Notes: generated by a model not told the origin, from the letters alone. Numbered from the stretch's first letter, positions 47,154-55,562 are shown. The stretch is 64,000 nucleotides of DNA from Kaistia hirudinis (GCF_014196455.1 NZ_JACIDS010000001.1:186001-250000); one strand, 5' to 3'. Numbers and translations are program-made.

Positions 47154-47875
47154 GCGAGCTGGTCGTCGAGCAATATGAAGCCTATGCGGCGCTGGCGCGG
47201 CCCTCGGTCCTGCGCCTTGCTTCCATCGAGCGCCGCTTCAAGGAAGGGGCGGGCGAGCTCTCGATCCTGAAGGGTGCGGACCTCGCGGTCTATTCGGGCG
47301 AGATCGTCGCGCTCGTCGCGCCGTCCGGCGCCGGCAAGTCGACGCTGCTGCATGTTGCGGGCCTCCTCGAGAAGCCCGATGCCGGCGAGGTGCTGATCGA
47401 TGAGAAGCCGGTCGGCGATGCCGGCGACGCCGAGCGGACGGCGATCCGCCGCACGCAGATCGGCTTCGTCTACCAGTTCCATCATCTTCTGCCCGAATTC
47501 TCGGCGCTCGAGAACGTGATGATGCCGCAGCTGATCCGCGGCCTCTCGAAGGCCGAGGCCTCGAAGCGCGCCGAGGAGCTGCTCTCCTATATGCGCCTCG
47601 CCGAGCGCAAGCATCACCGCCCGTCCGAGCTTTCCGGCGGCGAGCAGCAGCGCGTCGCGATCGCCCGCGCCGTCGCCAACGCGCCGCGTATCCTCCTCGC
47701 CGACGAGCCGACCGGCAATCTCGACCCGACGACGGCGCATTACGTCTTCGACGCGCTCTCGGCCCTCGTCCGCGCCTCGGGCCTCGCCGCGCTGATCGTC
47801 ACCCACAACATGGACCTCGCCGCCCGCATGGACCGCCGCATCACGCTGGAAGCGGGCAGGGTGGTGGAACTCTGA
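47150..47875 (+). CDS. lolD: Lipoprotein-releasing system ATP-binding protein LolD
   Basis: 241 residues. Walker [10 protein letters not shown], signature [15 protein letters not shown] and Walker [13 protein letters not shown] are intact; [18 protein letters not shown] is typical of LolD. The start overlaps the lolC stop (ATGA). In relatives dnaE follows soon after; here the next 11 kb are accessory DNA. Confidence 0.95.
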   Translation: MSELVVEQYEAYAALARPSVLRLASIERRFKEGAGELSILKGADLAVYSGEIVALVAPSGAGKSTLLHVAGLLEKPDAGEVLIDEKPVGDAGDAERTAIRRTQIGFVYQFHHLLPEFSALENVMMPQLIRGLSKAEASKRAEELLSYMRLAERKHHRPSELSGGEQQRVAIARAVANAPRILLADEPTGNLDPTTAHYVFDALSALVRASGLAALIVTHNMDLAARMDRRITLEAGRVVEL

Positions 47876-47941
47876 GCGTGTCGCTCAGGCAACGCGCGTC
47901 GGCAATGAGGCGATCTTCAACAGCTCGTTCTGCCGCCCAGA

Positions 47942-47970
47942 TTGACACCCCCAGACTGCCCTCATAGCTA
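47942..47970 (+). promoter_or_regulatory. Putative sigma-70 promoter
   Basis: TTGACA (47942-47947), a 17-bp spacer and TAGCTA (47965-47970) lie 28 bp before the ATG of the following membrane protein. Confidence 0.55.
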
Positions 47971-47997
47971 TCCCTGGTTGCATTCCGGGGGTAGGAA

Positions 47998-49167
47998 ATG
48001 GTTGGGGCGCAGGCGCCCAGCTCGGGGCGTCCGCTTTGGGTCGTCGTCGCGCTGGGTGTGTTTTTTTTGGCGATCTATGCACAGACGGTCGCCTATCTGT
48101 ATGCAGAATTTCCGCACAATTATTCGTGGACCGAACTCATGCTCAACTATCAGGGCGGGTTCGTGAAGCGGTCCGGCTTAGGCGAATTGGCCTACCAGAT
48201 GAGGGATACTCTGAATCCTCGAGATCTGATCGTCTCGATCCTGTTCGGCGCCTATGCGGCGAGCGTTCTGCTGATCGTCTTCGGCCTGGGCGTGGGAAGG
48301 GACTTCGCCTCGTGGCTGTTTCTGTTCTCTCCGGCAGGCCTTCTCTTTCCGGTCTATGAGCAGGGTGCTTTCGGTCGCAAGGATGTCTTCATCCTATGCG
48401 CCAGCGCCATTGCCCTCGTGGCGATATGGCAGTCGCACTCGTTCTGGCGCTCATTGGCGATCAGTCTGATCGTATTTCTCGTTGCCGGAATATTGATCGA
48501 GGCGGCATGGTTCTATTTTCCGCTCGTCGTGGCCGCCTTGTTGACGCGGCACTCTGACGAGCGTGCAGCGGTCCGGATATCCGGTTTGGCCGTGGCGGCT
48601 TGCGTCGCCGTCCTCGCGATGGCCGTCATGTACAAGTTCGGAACCGCCGATACGGAGCGCATCGCGTCATCCTGGCGGGCCGTCAATCCCGACGCCTATG
48701 CGACGCAGGGCGCACTCTGCTGCCTCGGCGTCAATTTCGATCAGGCGTTCGGCATCATGTGGGCGTCGCATGGGCTGCAGTCCATGCCGCGAAACTCCTA
48801 CATCGTCGGGATGATCTTGGCGCTCGTCCCGATCGCCGTGCTCCTGGCCAAAACACGGTTCCGCCGAATCGATTGGCTCACCGCCGCTGCCTGGGTCGCG
48901 GGGGTATTGGCTGCGCTTGTCCCCTTTGTCGTTGCCGCGGATTGGGGGAGATACATCTATCTCTTCTCAACCGCGCTCTTCCTGGCGGCGTGGGTCGGGC
49001 TCGGCCCAAGGGCGGCGTCCAAGCCCGGAATGGTCTCGACGATCGTGATGATCGCGCTGGTCATCGTGTTTGCGACGTCATGGCGGATGCTGCTTTGGCA
49101 GGAGCGTGGGAACAGTGCGCTGAAGCCGGGCCCATTGGTCTCGGCGATCGGAATGAAACTGGATTGA
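47998..49167 (+). CDS. Uncharacterised polytopic membrane protein
   Basis: 389 residues with about nine or ten hydrophobic helices. The segment NYQGGFVKRSGLGELAYQM after the first helix resembles a motif seen in some surface-polysaccharide polymerase-like membrane proteins, but no named family is certain. Codon choice is less GC-rich than in neighbours (ATA, TTG and TTA codons occur), suggesting a separate origin. GGGGGTAGG precedes the ATG. It stands alone at the start of the accessory region. Confidence 0.75.
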   Translation: MVGAQAPSSGRPLWVVVALGVFFLAIYAQTVAYLYAEFPHNYSWTELMLNYQGGFVKRSGLGELAYQMRDTLNPRDLIVSILFGAYAASVLLIVFGLGVGRDFASWLFLFSPAGLLFPVYEQGAFGRKDVFILCASAIALVAIWQSHSFWRSLAISLIVFLVAGILIEAAWFYFPLVVAALLTRHSDERAAVRISGLAVAACVAVLAMAVMYKFGTADTERIASSWRAVNPDAYATQGALCCLGVNFDQAFGIMWASHGLQSMPRNSYIVGMILALVPIAVLLAKTRFRRIDWLTAAAWVAGVLAALVPFVVAADWGRYIYLFSTALFLAAWVGLGPRAASKPGMVSTIVMIALVIVFATSWRMLLWQERGNSALKPGPLVSAIGMKLD

Positions 49168-49395
49168 TTGGCCCTTCCGGGCGGCATGGCCGCTCGGGAG
49201 GCTTGCGAGTTTGGATGGCGGATGGTTTCCGTCCCGCCGGGCGAGGTCTGGCTGGCCGAAACGATCCGCGATTCGTGCAGATCTGGTCTCGTGGTTCGCC
49301 CGATATCGGAACGCCGTTCCTGATGGGCTGGCGCATCACGCCGGGACCGGGCAAGGTGCTCGAGCTCTGAGCGGGCACCCTTGAGAGGAAACGCG

Positions 49396-49671
49396 ATGGC
49401 GCTTTCGACCGAAGAGAAACTGCTGATCGAGACGCGCGTCGCCAATGAGGCTCCGAACGCGGCTGCTGCCTATCTGCTGTGGTTCTTCCTCGGCTGGGTC
49501 TCGGCGCATCGCTTCTATCTCGGCCGGCCCGGCACGGCGATCCTGCAGATCCTGTCCTATTTCATCATCATCGGCTTCGTCTGGTGGCTGATCGACGTCT
49601 TCCTTATCCCCGGCATGATCCGCGCCCGCCAGCAGCAGCTGCGCGAGCAATATGCCCGGACGGGGCTTTGA
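49396..49671 (+). CDS. TM2-domain protein
   Basis: 91 residues. The TM2 pattern is clear: AAYLLWFFLGWVSAHRFYLGRPGTAILQILSYFIIIGFVWWLIDVFLIP, two membrane helices joined by the HRFYLG turn. Function of bacterial TM2 proteins is unknown. GAGAGGAA precedes the ATG. It is flanked by two copies of a 22-bp sequence (49301-49322 and 49737-49758, one mismatch). Confidence 0.85.
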   Translation: MALSTEEKLLIETRVANEAPNAAAAYLLWFFLGWVSAHRFYLGRPGTAILQILSYFIIIGFVWWLIDVFLIPGMIRARQQQLREQYARTGL

Positions 49672-49841
49672 CGGGCGCAGGCCCGCGCAGCGTCGCCGCT
49701 TTGCCCGAAGGCGCAATTCCTATCTAGCCGGCGACGCGATATCGGAACGCCATTCCTGTCTCGCCGCGTCCGCCCTTGCTACCGTGCAAAAAACAACCCC
49801 CGGAAGTGCATGCGCCTTCCGGTTCCCCGCACGGAGCTGCC

Positions 49842-50846
49842 ATGCGACGCCTTTCTCTTCTGACGGCCGCGGCGTTTGTCGCGCTCGGTCTCGCCTCCGC
49901 CTCGGCCGCCGAGCCCGACAAGATCCTCAACGCCTCCTATGACGTTTCGCGCGAGCTCTTCGTCGCCGTGAACAAGGCCTTCGTCGAGGCGCATCAGAAG
50001 GCGGGCGGCCAGGCGATCAAGATCGATCAGTCGCATGCCGGCTCCTCCAAGCAGGCGCGCGCGATCCTCGAGGGCCTCAAGGCCGATGTCGTGACCTTCA
50101 ACCAGTTCACCGATGTGCAGACGCTGGCCGACAAGGGCTTCGTCGCGGCGGATTGGCAGAAGAAGTTCCCGAACGACGCCTCGCCCTATTATTCGCTGCC
50201 GGTCTTCCTCGTCCGCGCCGGCAATCCGAAGGGCATCAAGGATTGGAACGACCTCGTCCGCGACGACGTCAAGATCGTGCTGCCCAACCCCAAGACCTCC
50301 GGCAATGCGCGCTATTCCTATCTCGCGGCCACGGCCTATGCGAAGGAGGCGTTCGGCAATGACGACGCGAAGGTCGAGGCCTTCGTGAAGAAGCTGCTCT
50401 CCAATGTGCCGGTGTTCGATACGGGCGGCCGCGCGGCGACGACGACCTTCGTCGAGCGCGAGGTCGGCGACGTGCTGCTCACCTTCGAGGCCGAGACATC
50501 CGGCATCCGCAAGGAATTCGGTGCCGACAAGTTCGATGTCGTCGTGCCCTCCGTCAGCCTGCTGGCCGATTTCCCCGTCGCCGTCGTCGAGAAGGTGACC
50601 GAGAAGCGCGGCTCGACCAAGATCGCGACCGACTATCTCAACTTCCTCTATACGCCCGAAGGGCAGACCATCCTCGCCGAGAACGGCAACCGCGTTCGCG
50701 ATCCGGCCGTGGCGGAAAAGTTCGCCGACAAGTTCCCCAAGGTCCGCCTCGTCACGGTGGATGAGGTGTTCGGCGGCTGGGCGGCGGTCAACAAGCAGCA
50801 GTTCGGCGCCGACGGGGTGCTCGATCGCCTCCTCGCCGGCTCGTGA
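49842..50846 (+). CDS. sbp: Sulfate ABC transporter substrate-binding protein
   Basis: 334 residues with a signal peptide (MRRLSLLTAAAFVALGLASASA). The mature protein follows the Sbp/CysP pattern: ILNASYDVSRELFVAVNKAF, DQSHAGSSKQARAILEGLKADVVTFNQ and NPKTSGNARYSYLAATAYA. It binds periplasmic sulfate or thiosulfate for the CysTW permease. A 7-bp hairpin (CCGGAAG/CTTCCGG, 49800-49822) lies in the leader. Its stop overlaps the cysT start (GTGA). Confidence 0.93.
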   Translation: MRRLSLLTAAAFVALGLASASAAEPDKILNASYDVSRELFVAVNKAFVEAHQKAGGQAIKIDQSHAGSSKQARAILEGLKADVVTFNQFTDVQTLADKGFVAADWQKKFPNDASPYYSLPVFLVRAGNPKGIKDWNDLVRDDVKIVLPNPKTSGNARYSYLAATAYAKEAFGNDDAKVEAFVKKLLSNVPVFDTGGRAATTTFVEREVGDVLLTFEAETSGIRKEFGADKFDVVVPSVSLLADFPVAVVEKVTEKRGSTKIATDYLNFLYTPEGQTILAENGNRVRDPAVAEKFADKFPKVRLVTVDEVFGGWAAVNKQQFGADGVLDRLLAGS

Positions 50847-51721
50847 GCGCCGTTGCCGCGGCGCCGGGCGGCCGACACATAGGGCCGCACAGGGTGAAGG
50901 ATGGAGGCCGGGTTCTGCCCGGCCTTCGGCTTTCGCTTGGCCTGACGCTCTTCTATGCCGGCCTCATCATCTGCCTGCCGCTCGCCATGCTGATCATCGT
51001 CGGCGCGCGGCTCGGCCCCGCCGAATATTGGGCGGTGGTCAGCTCGCCCCGCGCGGTGGCGAGCTATCGCGTCACGCTGCTCTCCGCCTTCGCCGCGACC
51101 GCCTTCAACGCCGTCTATGGCTTCCTGCTCGCCTGGGCGCTGGTGCGTTATGAATTCCCCGGCCGCCGCCTGCTCGATGCGATCGTCGACCTGCCCTTCG
51201 CGCTGCCCACGGCGGTCGCCGGCATCGCGCTCTCCGGCCTCTTCGCGAAAAATGGCTGGTTCGGCGCGCCGCTCGGCGCGATCGGCATCAAGGTCGCCTA
51301 TACGCCGCTCGGCATCGCGATCGCCATGGCCTTCACCAGCCTGCCCTTCGTCGTGCGCACGCTCCAGCCTGTGCTGGAAGAGCTCGACGGCGCGATCGAG
51401 GAGGCGGCGGCGACGCTCGGCGCGCGGCCGCTGCAGATCTTCCGCCGCGTCGTGCTGCCGGTCGTCGTCCCGGCGCTGCTGGCCGGCGTCTCGCTCGCCT
51501 TCGCGCGCTCGCTCGGCGAATTCGGCGCGGTGATCTTCATCGCCGGCAACCAGCCCTTCGTCTCGGAGATCACGGCGCTCGTCGCCTATATCCGCGTCGA
51601 GGAATATGACTATCCGGCCGCCGCCGCGATCGCGACCGTGATGCTCGCCACCGCCTTCGTGCTGCTCGTCGCGATCAATGCCCTGCAGGCCTATGCCCGC
51701 CGCCACGAGGCCTTGCGATGA
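50843..51721 (+). CDS. cysT: Sulfate ABC transporter permease CysT
   Basis: 292 residues with six helices. The permease EAA loop is seen in EEAAATLGARPLQIFRRVVLP, and FARSLGEFGAVIFIAGN is typical of CysT/CysU. GTG start overlapping sbp; the stop overlaps the cysW ATG. Part of a coupled sbp-cysT-cysW operon. Confidence 0.93.
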   Translation: MSAVAAAPGGRHIGPHRVKDGGRVLPGLRLSLGLTLFYAGLIICLPLAMLIIVGARLGPAEYWAVVSSPRAVASYRVTLLSAFAATAFNAVYGFLLAWALVRYEFPGRRLLDAIVDLPFALPTAVAGIALSGLFAKNGWFGAPLGAIGIKVAYTPLGIAIAMAFTSLPFVVRTLQPVLEELDGAIEEAAATLGARPLQIFRRVVLPVVVPALLAGVSLAFARSLGEFGAVIFIAGNQPFVSEITALVAYIRVEEYDYPAAAAIATVMLATAFVLLVAINALQAYARRHEALR

Positions 51722-52536
51722 AGGGCGGCGCCGGCGGACGGCGTCTCGTGCTCGCCATCGTGCTGGTGCTGACGCTCTTCGTCGTCATCGCGCCGGTCTC
51801 GGTCGTACTCGTTGAGGGGCTCAGCCGCGGCGTCGGCGCCTTTTTCGGCGCGCTCGGCGAGGAGGATACGCTCGCCGCGATCCGCCTTTCGATCGTGACC
51901 GCGCTGGTCGTCGTGCCCATCAACACGCTGTTCGGCATCGCCGCCGCCTGGTCGATTGCCAAGTTCACCTTTCCGGGCCGCAAGCTGCTGCTCTCGGTGA
52001 TCGAGCTGCCCTTCTCGGTCTCGCCGATCGTCGCCGGCATCGCCTATCTCTTCGTCTATGGCGGGCAGGGGCTGCTGGGCCCCTTCCTGGAAGAGCACGA
52101 CATCAAGATCATGTTCGCGCTGCCGGGCATCATCCTCGCCTCGACCTTCGTCACCGCGCCTTTCGTCGCGCGCGAGCTGATCCCGCTGATGCAGCTCCAG
52201 GGCAATGACGACGAGGAGGCGGCGGCGACGCTCGGCGCGCGCGGCTTCCAGATCTTCCGCCGCGTGACACTGCCCAATATCCGCTGGGGCCTCGTCTACG
52301 GCATCATCCTCTGCAATGCGCGCGTGCTCGGCGAATTCGGCGCGGTCTCGATCGTCTCCGGCACGATCCGCGGCGAAACCAACACGCTGCCGCTGCAGAT
52401 CGAGCTGCTCTACCACGACTACAACACCGCCGGAGCCTTCGCCGCCGCCTCGGTCCTCACCCTCGTCGCGCTGCTGACGCTCGCGGCGAAGGTGGCGCTG
52501 GAGGCGAAGGTTGGGCGCGGGCAGGCGGGGCGGTGA
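51718..52536 (+). CDS. cysW: Sulfate ABC transporter permease CysW
   Basis: 272 residues, six helices. EAA loop DDEEAAATLGARGFQIFRRVTLP and NARVLGEFGAVSIVSG identify CysW. The gene is complete, but the ATPase gene cysA that normally follows is absent: the next 450 bp hold no gene and then a Fic module and mobile DNA begin. The ATPase must be encoded elsewhere, or the system is inactive. Confidence 0.93.
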   Translation: MKGGAGGRRLVLAIVLVLTLFVVIAPVSVVLVEGLSRGVGAFFGALGEEDTLAAIRLSIVTALVVVPINTLFGIAAAWSIAKFTFPGRKLLLSVIELPFSVSPIVAGIAYLFVYGGQGLLGPFLEEHDIKIMFALPGIILASTFVTAPFVARELIPLMQLQGNDDEEAAATLGARGFQIFRRVTLPNIRWGLVYGIILCNARVLGEFGAVSIVSGTIRGETNTLPLQIELLYHDYNTAGAFAAASVLTLVALLTLAAKVALEAKVGRGQAGR

Positions 52537-52992
52537 GGGGCCGGGGCTGTTGTCTCCCGTCAGTCCGGCGAACGACTTCCGGTCCCTCCTTCAGAGTATG
52601 CGCCTTCTGACGCGCATATCGATGCCCACTTTGCGCGACTGGTGAGTGCCAATGGGAAGATGGGTCGACAACGACATTCGCCTGCTGCTGCAAGAGCCTC
52701 CCATGGTGCCTATATTGCCTGTTTGTATAGGGCTCGCGAGTTCCCGCCTAACCGTGGACGGAAGTGCGGCTGATCGGCTGGGAGCATGGCAAACACCGTG
52801 ATGCTATTTGAAGGCGGCACCTACAGCCTATGGGGCAGGGTATGCATCATACAGGGTGCGACAACGGCGCGGTGCGCGACGGCAACGGCCGCATGGAAAT
52901 GCAACGGTATTGTGCGTACAAACGGAGAACGCCACTTGTCGGTAACTGTTGGAGGGATATTCTCCGGTCCAATTAAACAGGGGAGAATCGAA
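52537..52992 (+). other. 456-bp gap without a supported gene (left edge of the low-GC accessory segment)
   Basis: No open frame here shows family features. Composition changes from high-GC to mixed in this stretch, so it probably contains the junction between the cysW operon and acquired DNA. No cysA remnant could be recognised by eye. The upstream region of the Fic antitoxin lies at its right end. Confidence 0.5.
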
Positions 52993-53205
52993 ATGGCCGA
53001 ACGAAAGTCCGCATTGAAGAGAGCGCCCGATCGTCCCGAATTGACAGAGCTGATGGCGCAGGCAAAGGGACTAGTCGTAACGGACGAGCAACTTCGCGCC
53101 CAGAGGGCCAGCTTCGTCTATGGCAACGCCCCGAAGGGGTCTCGGATTACCAAGGATTCGGCGGCAAAGGCTGTCGATAGAATTAGACTAGAACCTACCG
53201 CATAG
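52993..53205 (+). CDS. Putative Fic antitoxin (VbhA/FicA-like)
   Basis: 70 residues, start chosen at 52993 with GGGGAGA upstream; a longer frame to 52786 has no such support. The sequence LVVTDEQLRAQRASFVYGN...ITKDSAAKAVDRI resembles small proteins encoded before fic genes. SFVYGN (40-45) aligns with the inhibitory motif S/TxxxE[G/N], except that Gly44 stands at the Glu position. It ends 35 bp before fic; its stop lies six bases before a hairpin that masks the fic start. The assignment rests mainly on context and motif. Confidence 0.72.
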   Translation: MAERKSALKRAPDRPELTELMAQAKGLVVTDEQLRAQRASFVYGNAPKGSRITKDSAAKAVDRIRLEPTA

Positions 53206-53210
53206 ATTGC

Positions 53211-53242
53211 ATAAGATGGGCCTCCTCGGAGGCCCATCTTAT
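53211..53242 (+). promoter_or_regulatory. Perfect hairpin masking the fic ribosome site and start codon
   Basis: ATAAGATGGGCCTCC and GGAGGCCCATCTTAT are exact inverse copies with only TC between; the terminal pair must open, leaving a 14-bp stem with a CTCG loop. The right arm contains the only good ribosome site (GGAGG, 53228-53232) and the first two bases of the fic ATG (53241). No U-tract follows, so it is not a classical terminator. It should block fic translation unless a ribosome ending the upstream antitoxin frame opens it. Confidence 0.82.
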
Positions 53243-53873
53243 GTTCGTCTTGGAGCGAGAAGACCCCGATCTGTTTGATCGGGTATCCGAACAGAATTTG
53301 CTTCGTCAGTATGATCTCATGACGAACTGCATAGAGCTGGGCCTTAAGCAAGGTCCGAGATCGTTTGATAAATACATGCTGTGGTCATTGAACCACGCTG
53401 CGGTGGCCAATATATGCCAGCATGGCGGTCGCTTCAGAAAAGAGCCAATCTATGTAGGCGATCATATACCACCTCATTTTAGAGAGGTGGATGATTGGAT
53501 GGACCGATTTATAGCTACTGCTCAAGAAAACTGGACTATTTGGACGGCGACCGAGTTGGCCGCTTATGGTCTATGGCGGCTGAATTGGATCCATCCCTTC
53601 GTGGAGGGCAATGGCCGAACGGCTCGCGCCGTCTGCTATTTTCTGTTCTGCGTAAGATACGGAGCAATTCTAGGCGGGTCTAAAACGCTGCCAGAACGAA
53701 TCAAAGAAGATAGGTCCGGATACGAAAAGGCATTGCAGTCCGCGGATGAAGCCTGGGACAACAGACACTTGGATTTCACTGCGGTCGAGGCATATCTCGC
53801 TCCTCTTATTCAAGCGCAACTTGCTGATGCTATCGCGGAGTCGCGAGCCTTCCGTTTTGATCCTAGACTTTAG
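53241..53873 (+). CDS. fic: Fic-family protein (probable AMP-transferase toxin)
   Basis: 210 residues. The full catalytic motif HPFVEGNGRTAR is at 118-129, matching HxFx(D/E)GNGRxxR, so the enzyme should be active. The flap region GGRFRKEPIYVGDHIPPHF precedes it. Fic enzymes transfer AMP (or another nucleotide) to target proteins; FicT-type toxins modify DNA gyrase and topoisomerase IV. Base composition is clearly lower in GC than the chromosome, as expected for acquired DNA. No N- or C-terminal inhibitory helix is obvious, which fits a class with a separate antitoxin. Confidence 0.9.
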   Translation: MFVLEREDPDLFDRVSEQNLLRQYDLMTNCIELGLKQGPRSFDKYMLWSLNHAAVANICQHGGRFRKEPIYVGDHIPPHFREVDDWMDRFIATAQENWTIWTATELAAYGLWRLNWIHPFVEGNGRTARAVCYFLFCVRYGAILGGSKTLPERIKEDRSGYEKALQSADEAWDNRHLDFTAVEAYLAPLIQAQLADAIAESRAFRFDPRL

Positions 53874-53906
53874 TGGTTCAATCTCGGCGTAGGAATCGGG
53901 GGCGCC

Positions 53907-54812
53907 ATCGGTTCGATTCTGCATAAGGCCGCCACGACGACAGAAGCGGTTCGAACAGTATGGCTTAGTCAAGAGAGTCCGATGGTGCTGTCGCATTGCT
54001 AGGGGCAACCCGAAGACCGTGTCGAAGTGGACGAAGCGTGCCTCGGATAGTTGAAGCCTCGCAAGGGTCGAACAACCCGACCTCGACGGTGCTGACGATT
54101 GACGGCGAGGCGGTGATCGTTGTCTTCATATGGTAGCCGCTGCCCCCCGTTCGATGATAATCTTTGGGCCGTAACCCAACGATCCCAACTCTGGCGCGAT
54201 CTTCGCCGCATCGGAGCCTGTAGAACCGCAGGACTAGCCGCATCCTTGATGTCGAAGGCGCAGCGCCTGGCGAAACCCGCCTCGAGAGCTGCACCATTCG
54301 CCATTTTCACATCGACGTCGCAGGGATGCAGAAGGCGTAAGGAAAGCTACATCGTGTCGGCGGCATCGGCTGCGCTTCGAGTTTTGTCTTCGCTCAATTC
54401 GTCGACAAGGCCGCCACTGAGACGTGCCGTTCCTTCCTCGACGCGCTGGTCGCCGCGGTTGCTAGGCAATTGACATTGTGTTGACTGACAGCGGCATTCA
54501 GTTTGCGGACCGGGCGAAGAACCGGGTGGTCACGACGGCTAGGAGGCTTCAACGCCGGCTGACTAATTCCAAGCATCCATGGACGAATGGATCGGTGGAG
54601 CGGACGTCCACGAGTCGACTGTGCAGCGCTTTCACTAAAAGTGCCGCGACTAGTTCCGCACCCATCTTCGATGGAGTCATCGGCGCCGACAATTTCGCTC
54701 GCCCGTCAATCCCCAGATTTTCCCGCCCTGCGAACTCATGTGCAGGCAATAACCGACCGAGCCTGAATGGCTCAGGCTCGCCCCACTCGCCAGGCCGGGA
54801 CTGAACTTCTAG
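53907..54812 (+). pseudogene. Decayed IS481-family transposase
   Basis: A complete transposase can be followed across several frames. In order: ILHKAATTTEAVRT near the N-terminus, NPKTVSKWTKR (HTH end), STVLTIDGEAVIVVF, LPPFDDNLWAV, FHIDVAGMQKA (first catalytic Asp region), FAQFVDKAATETCRSFLDAL, LTDSGIQFADR (second Asp), HPWTNGSVERT (catalytic Glu) and a PTEPEW...PGLNF end. At least four frameshifts and several stops separate them. The order matches the common IS481-type transposase of Proteobacteria. It cannot be active. Confidence 0.85.
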
Positions 54813-54836
54813 ATCCCAACATTCCGACCCACTCCC

Positions 54837-54844
54837 CGAAATCC
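54837..54844. repeat. Target-site duplication, left copy
   Basis: CGAAATCC directly before the left end of the transposon; the same eight bases follow its right end at 58760-58767. Confidence 0.9.
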
Positions 54845-54863
54845 GGTAGTGTCTCAGTTTGAA
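54845..54863 (+). repeat. Left terminal inverted repeat of the transposon
   Basis: GGTAGTGTCTCAGTTTGAA; identity with the right end is perfect for 19 bp and then continues imperfectly through a GCCC and GATC segment to about 34 bp. Confidence 0.92.
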
Positions 54864-54909
54864 ATTTGCCCTCTGATCTGATACTCAGGTGCAGGTTCGG
54901 GGGGATGCA

Positions 54910-55230
54910 ATGGATAGTATATCTGTTGCGGGAGAGTCGGTTGCCGCTGCGACTGCGTTGGCGGGGTTGATTCTCGTGTACCTCGGCGGCCTGGCAAGCA
55001 GCTACGGCGCCTATCAGCCTCAAGAGAAGAAGTCCGTACGTTCCGGCTTTCGAACGCGCGCGTGGGTAGCCTTCGCGGGCCTTGTTCTGTCGCTTGGAGC
55101 GGCCGCTCTAGGCGTCGTGGGCAAATGGCTTCCGAACGAGTGCGTGGCCGACATATCCACAATTCTACTCCTGGTTTCCTTCATGTGGGGCGCCGGAATT
55201 GCTCTGTTGACAACGTTGGAGATACGCTGA
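54910..55230 (+). CDS. Passenger gene 1: small three-helix membrane protein
   Basis: 106 residues. Hydrophobic helices at about 11-34, 51-71 and 82-103; short loops; a basic stretch (KKSVRSGFRTRAW) between helices 1 and 2. No family recognised. GGGGATGCA precedes the ATG; a GTG at 54889 would add seven residues. Its stop overlaps the next start (TGATG). First cistron of a compact three-gene operon that begins about 65 bp inside the transposon end, so its promoter may be in or near the terminal repeat. Confidence 0.75.
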   Translation: MDSISVAGESVAAATALAGLILVYLGGLASSYGAYQPQEKKSVRSGFRTRAWVAFAGLVLSLGAAALGVVGKWLPNECVADISTILLLVSFMWGAGIALLTTLEIR

Positions 55231-55562
55231 TGGCTCTGACGTTAGAAGCTGAGCAGCGCATGACGGACGTTGGCGTCGTTGCCTTCTACGCGGGTGATGC
55301 AGAGAGTTGGCTGGCGACCGTGCGCGCAACGAAAAAGTTCGTGAAGCGGAACTTCCCTCCGCAGGCGTTCATTCGTAGAGATGACGTGGCGAAGGCGCTG
55401 ATACCGATTCTGGAGGTTCACGAAGCCTTCAGGGATTTTCGCAATGCTGAGAAGCTGCGAGGAAAATTCTGGATTAAGGACTTCGCTGACCTACTTATTG
55501 ATCGCACTTGGGACAATCTCGACGCGGAGAACGAAAATGGCGAAAACGGAACAGAATCTTAA
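55230..55562 (+). CDS. Passenger gene 2: 110-residue soluble protein of unknown function
   Basis: Mostly helical, mixed charge, no membrane segment (MALTLEAEQRMTDVGVVAFYAGDAE...). RKFVKRNFPPQAFIRRDD-like basic patch in the middle and an acidic Asn/Glu-rich end ([14 protein letters not shown]). No family recognised. Starts in the stop of gene 1 and its 3' end overlaps gene 3 by 26 bases, so the three proteins are probably made in fixed ratio. Confidence 0.7.
   Translation: MALTLEAEQRMTDVGVVAFYAGDAESWLATVRATKKFVKRNFPPQAFIRRDDVAKALIPILEVHEAFRDFRNAEKLRGKFWIKDFADLLIDRTWDNLDAENENGENGTES

Noticed and set aside
49800-49841. SAM-type riboswitch in the sulfate operon leader
   Set aside because: Only a simple 7-bp hairpin is visible; no conserved core of a known SAM riboswitch could be matched.
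52786-53205. Longer 139-residue form of the Fic antitoxin starting at 52786
   Set aside because: The first 69 residues are Cys/Thr-rich and unlike any antitoxin, while the ATG at 52993 has a good ribosome site and gives the expected size.
54120-54804. Two plus-strand frames of 117 and 108 residues as separate genes
   Set aside because: Both are fragments of the decayed IS481 transposase read in different frames.
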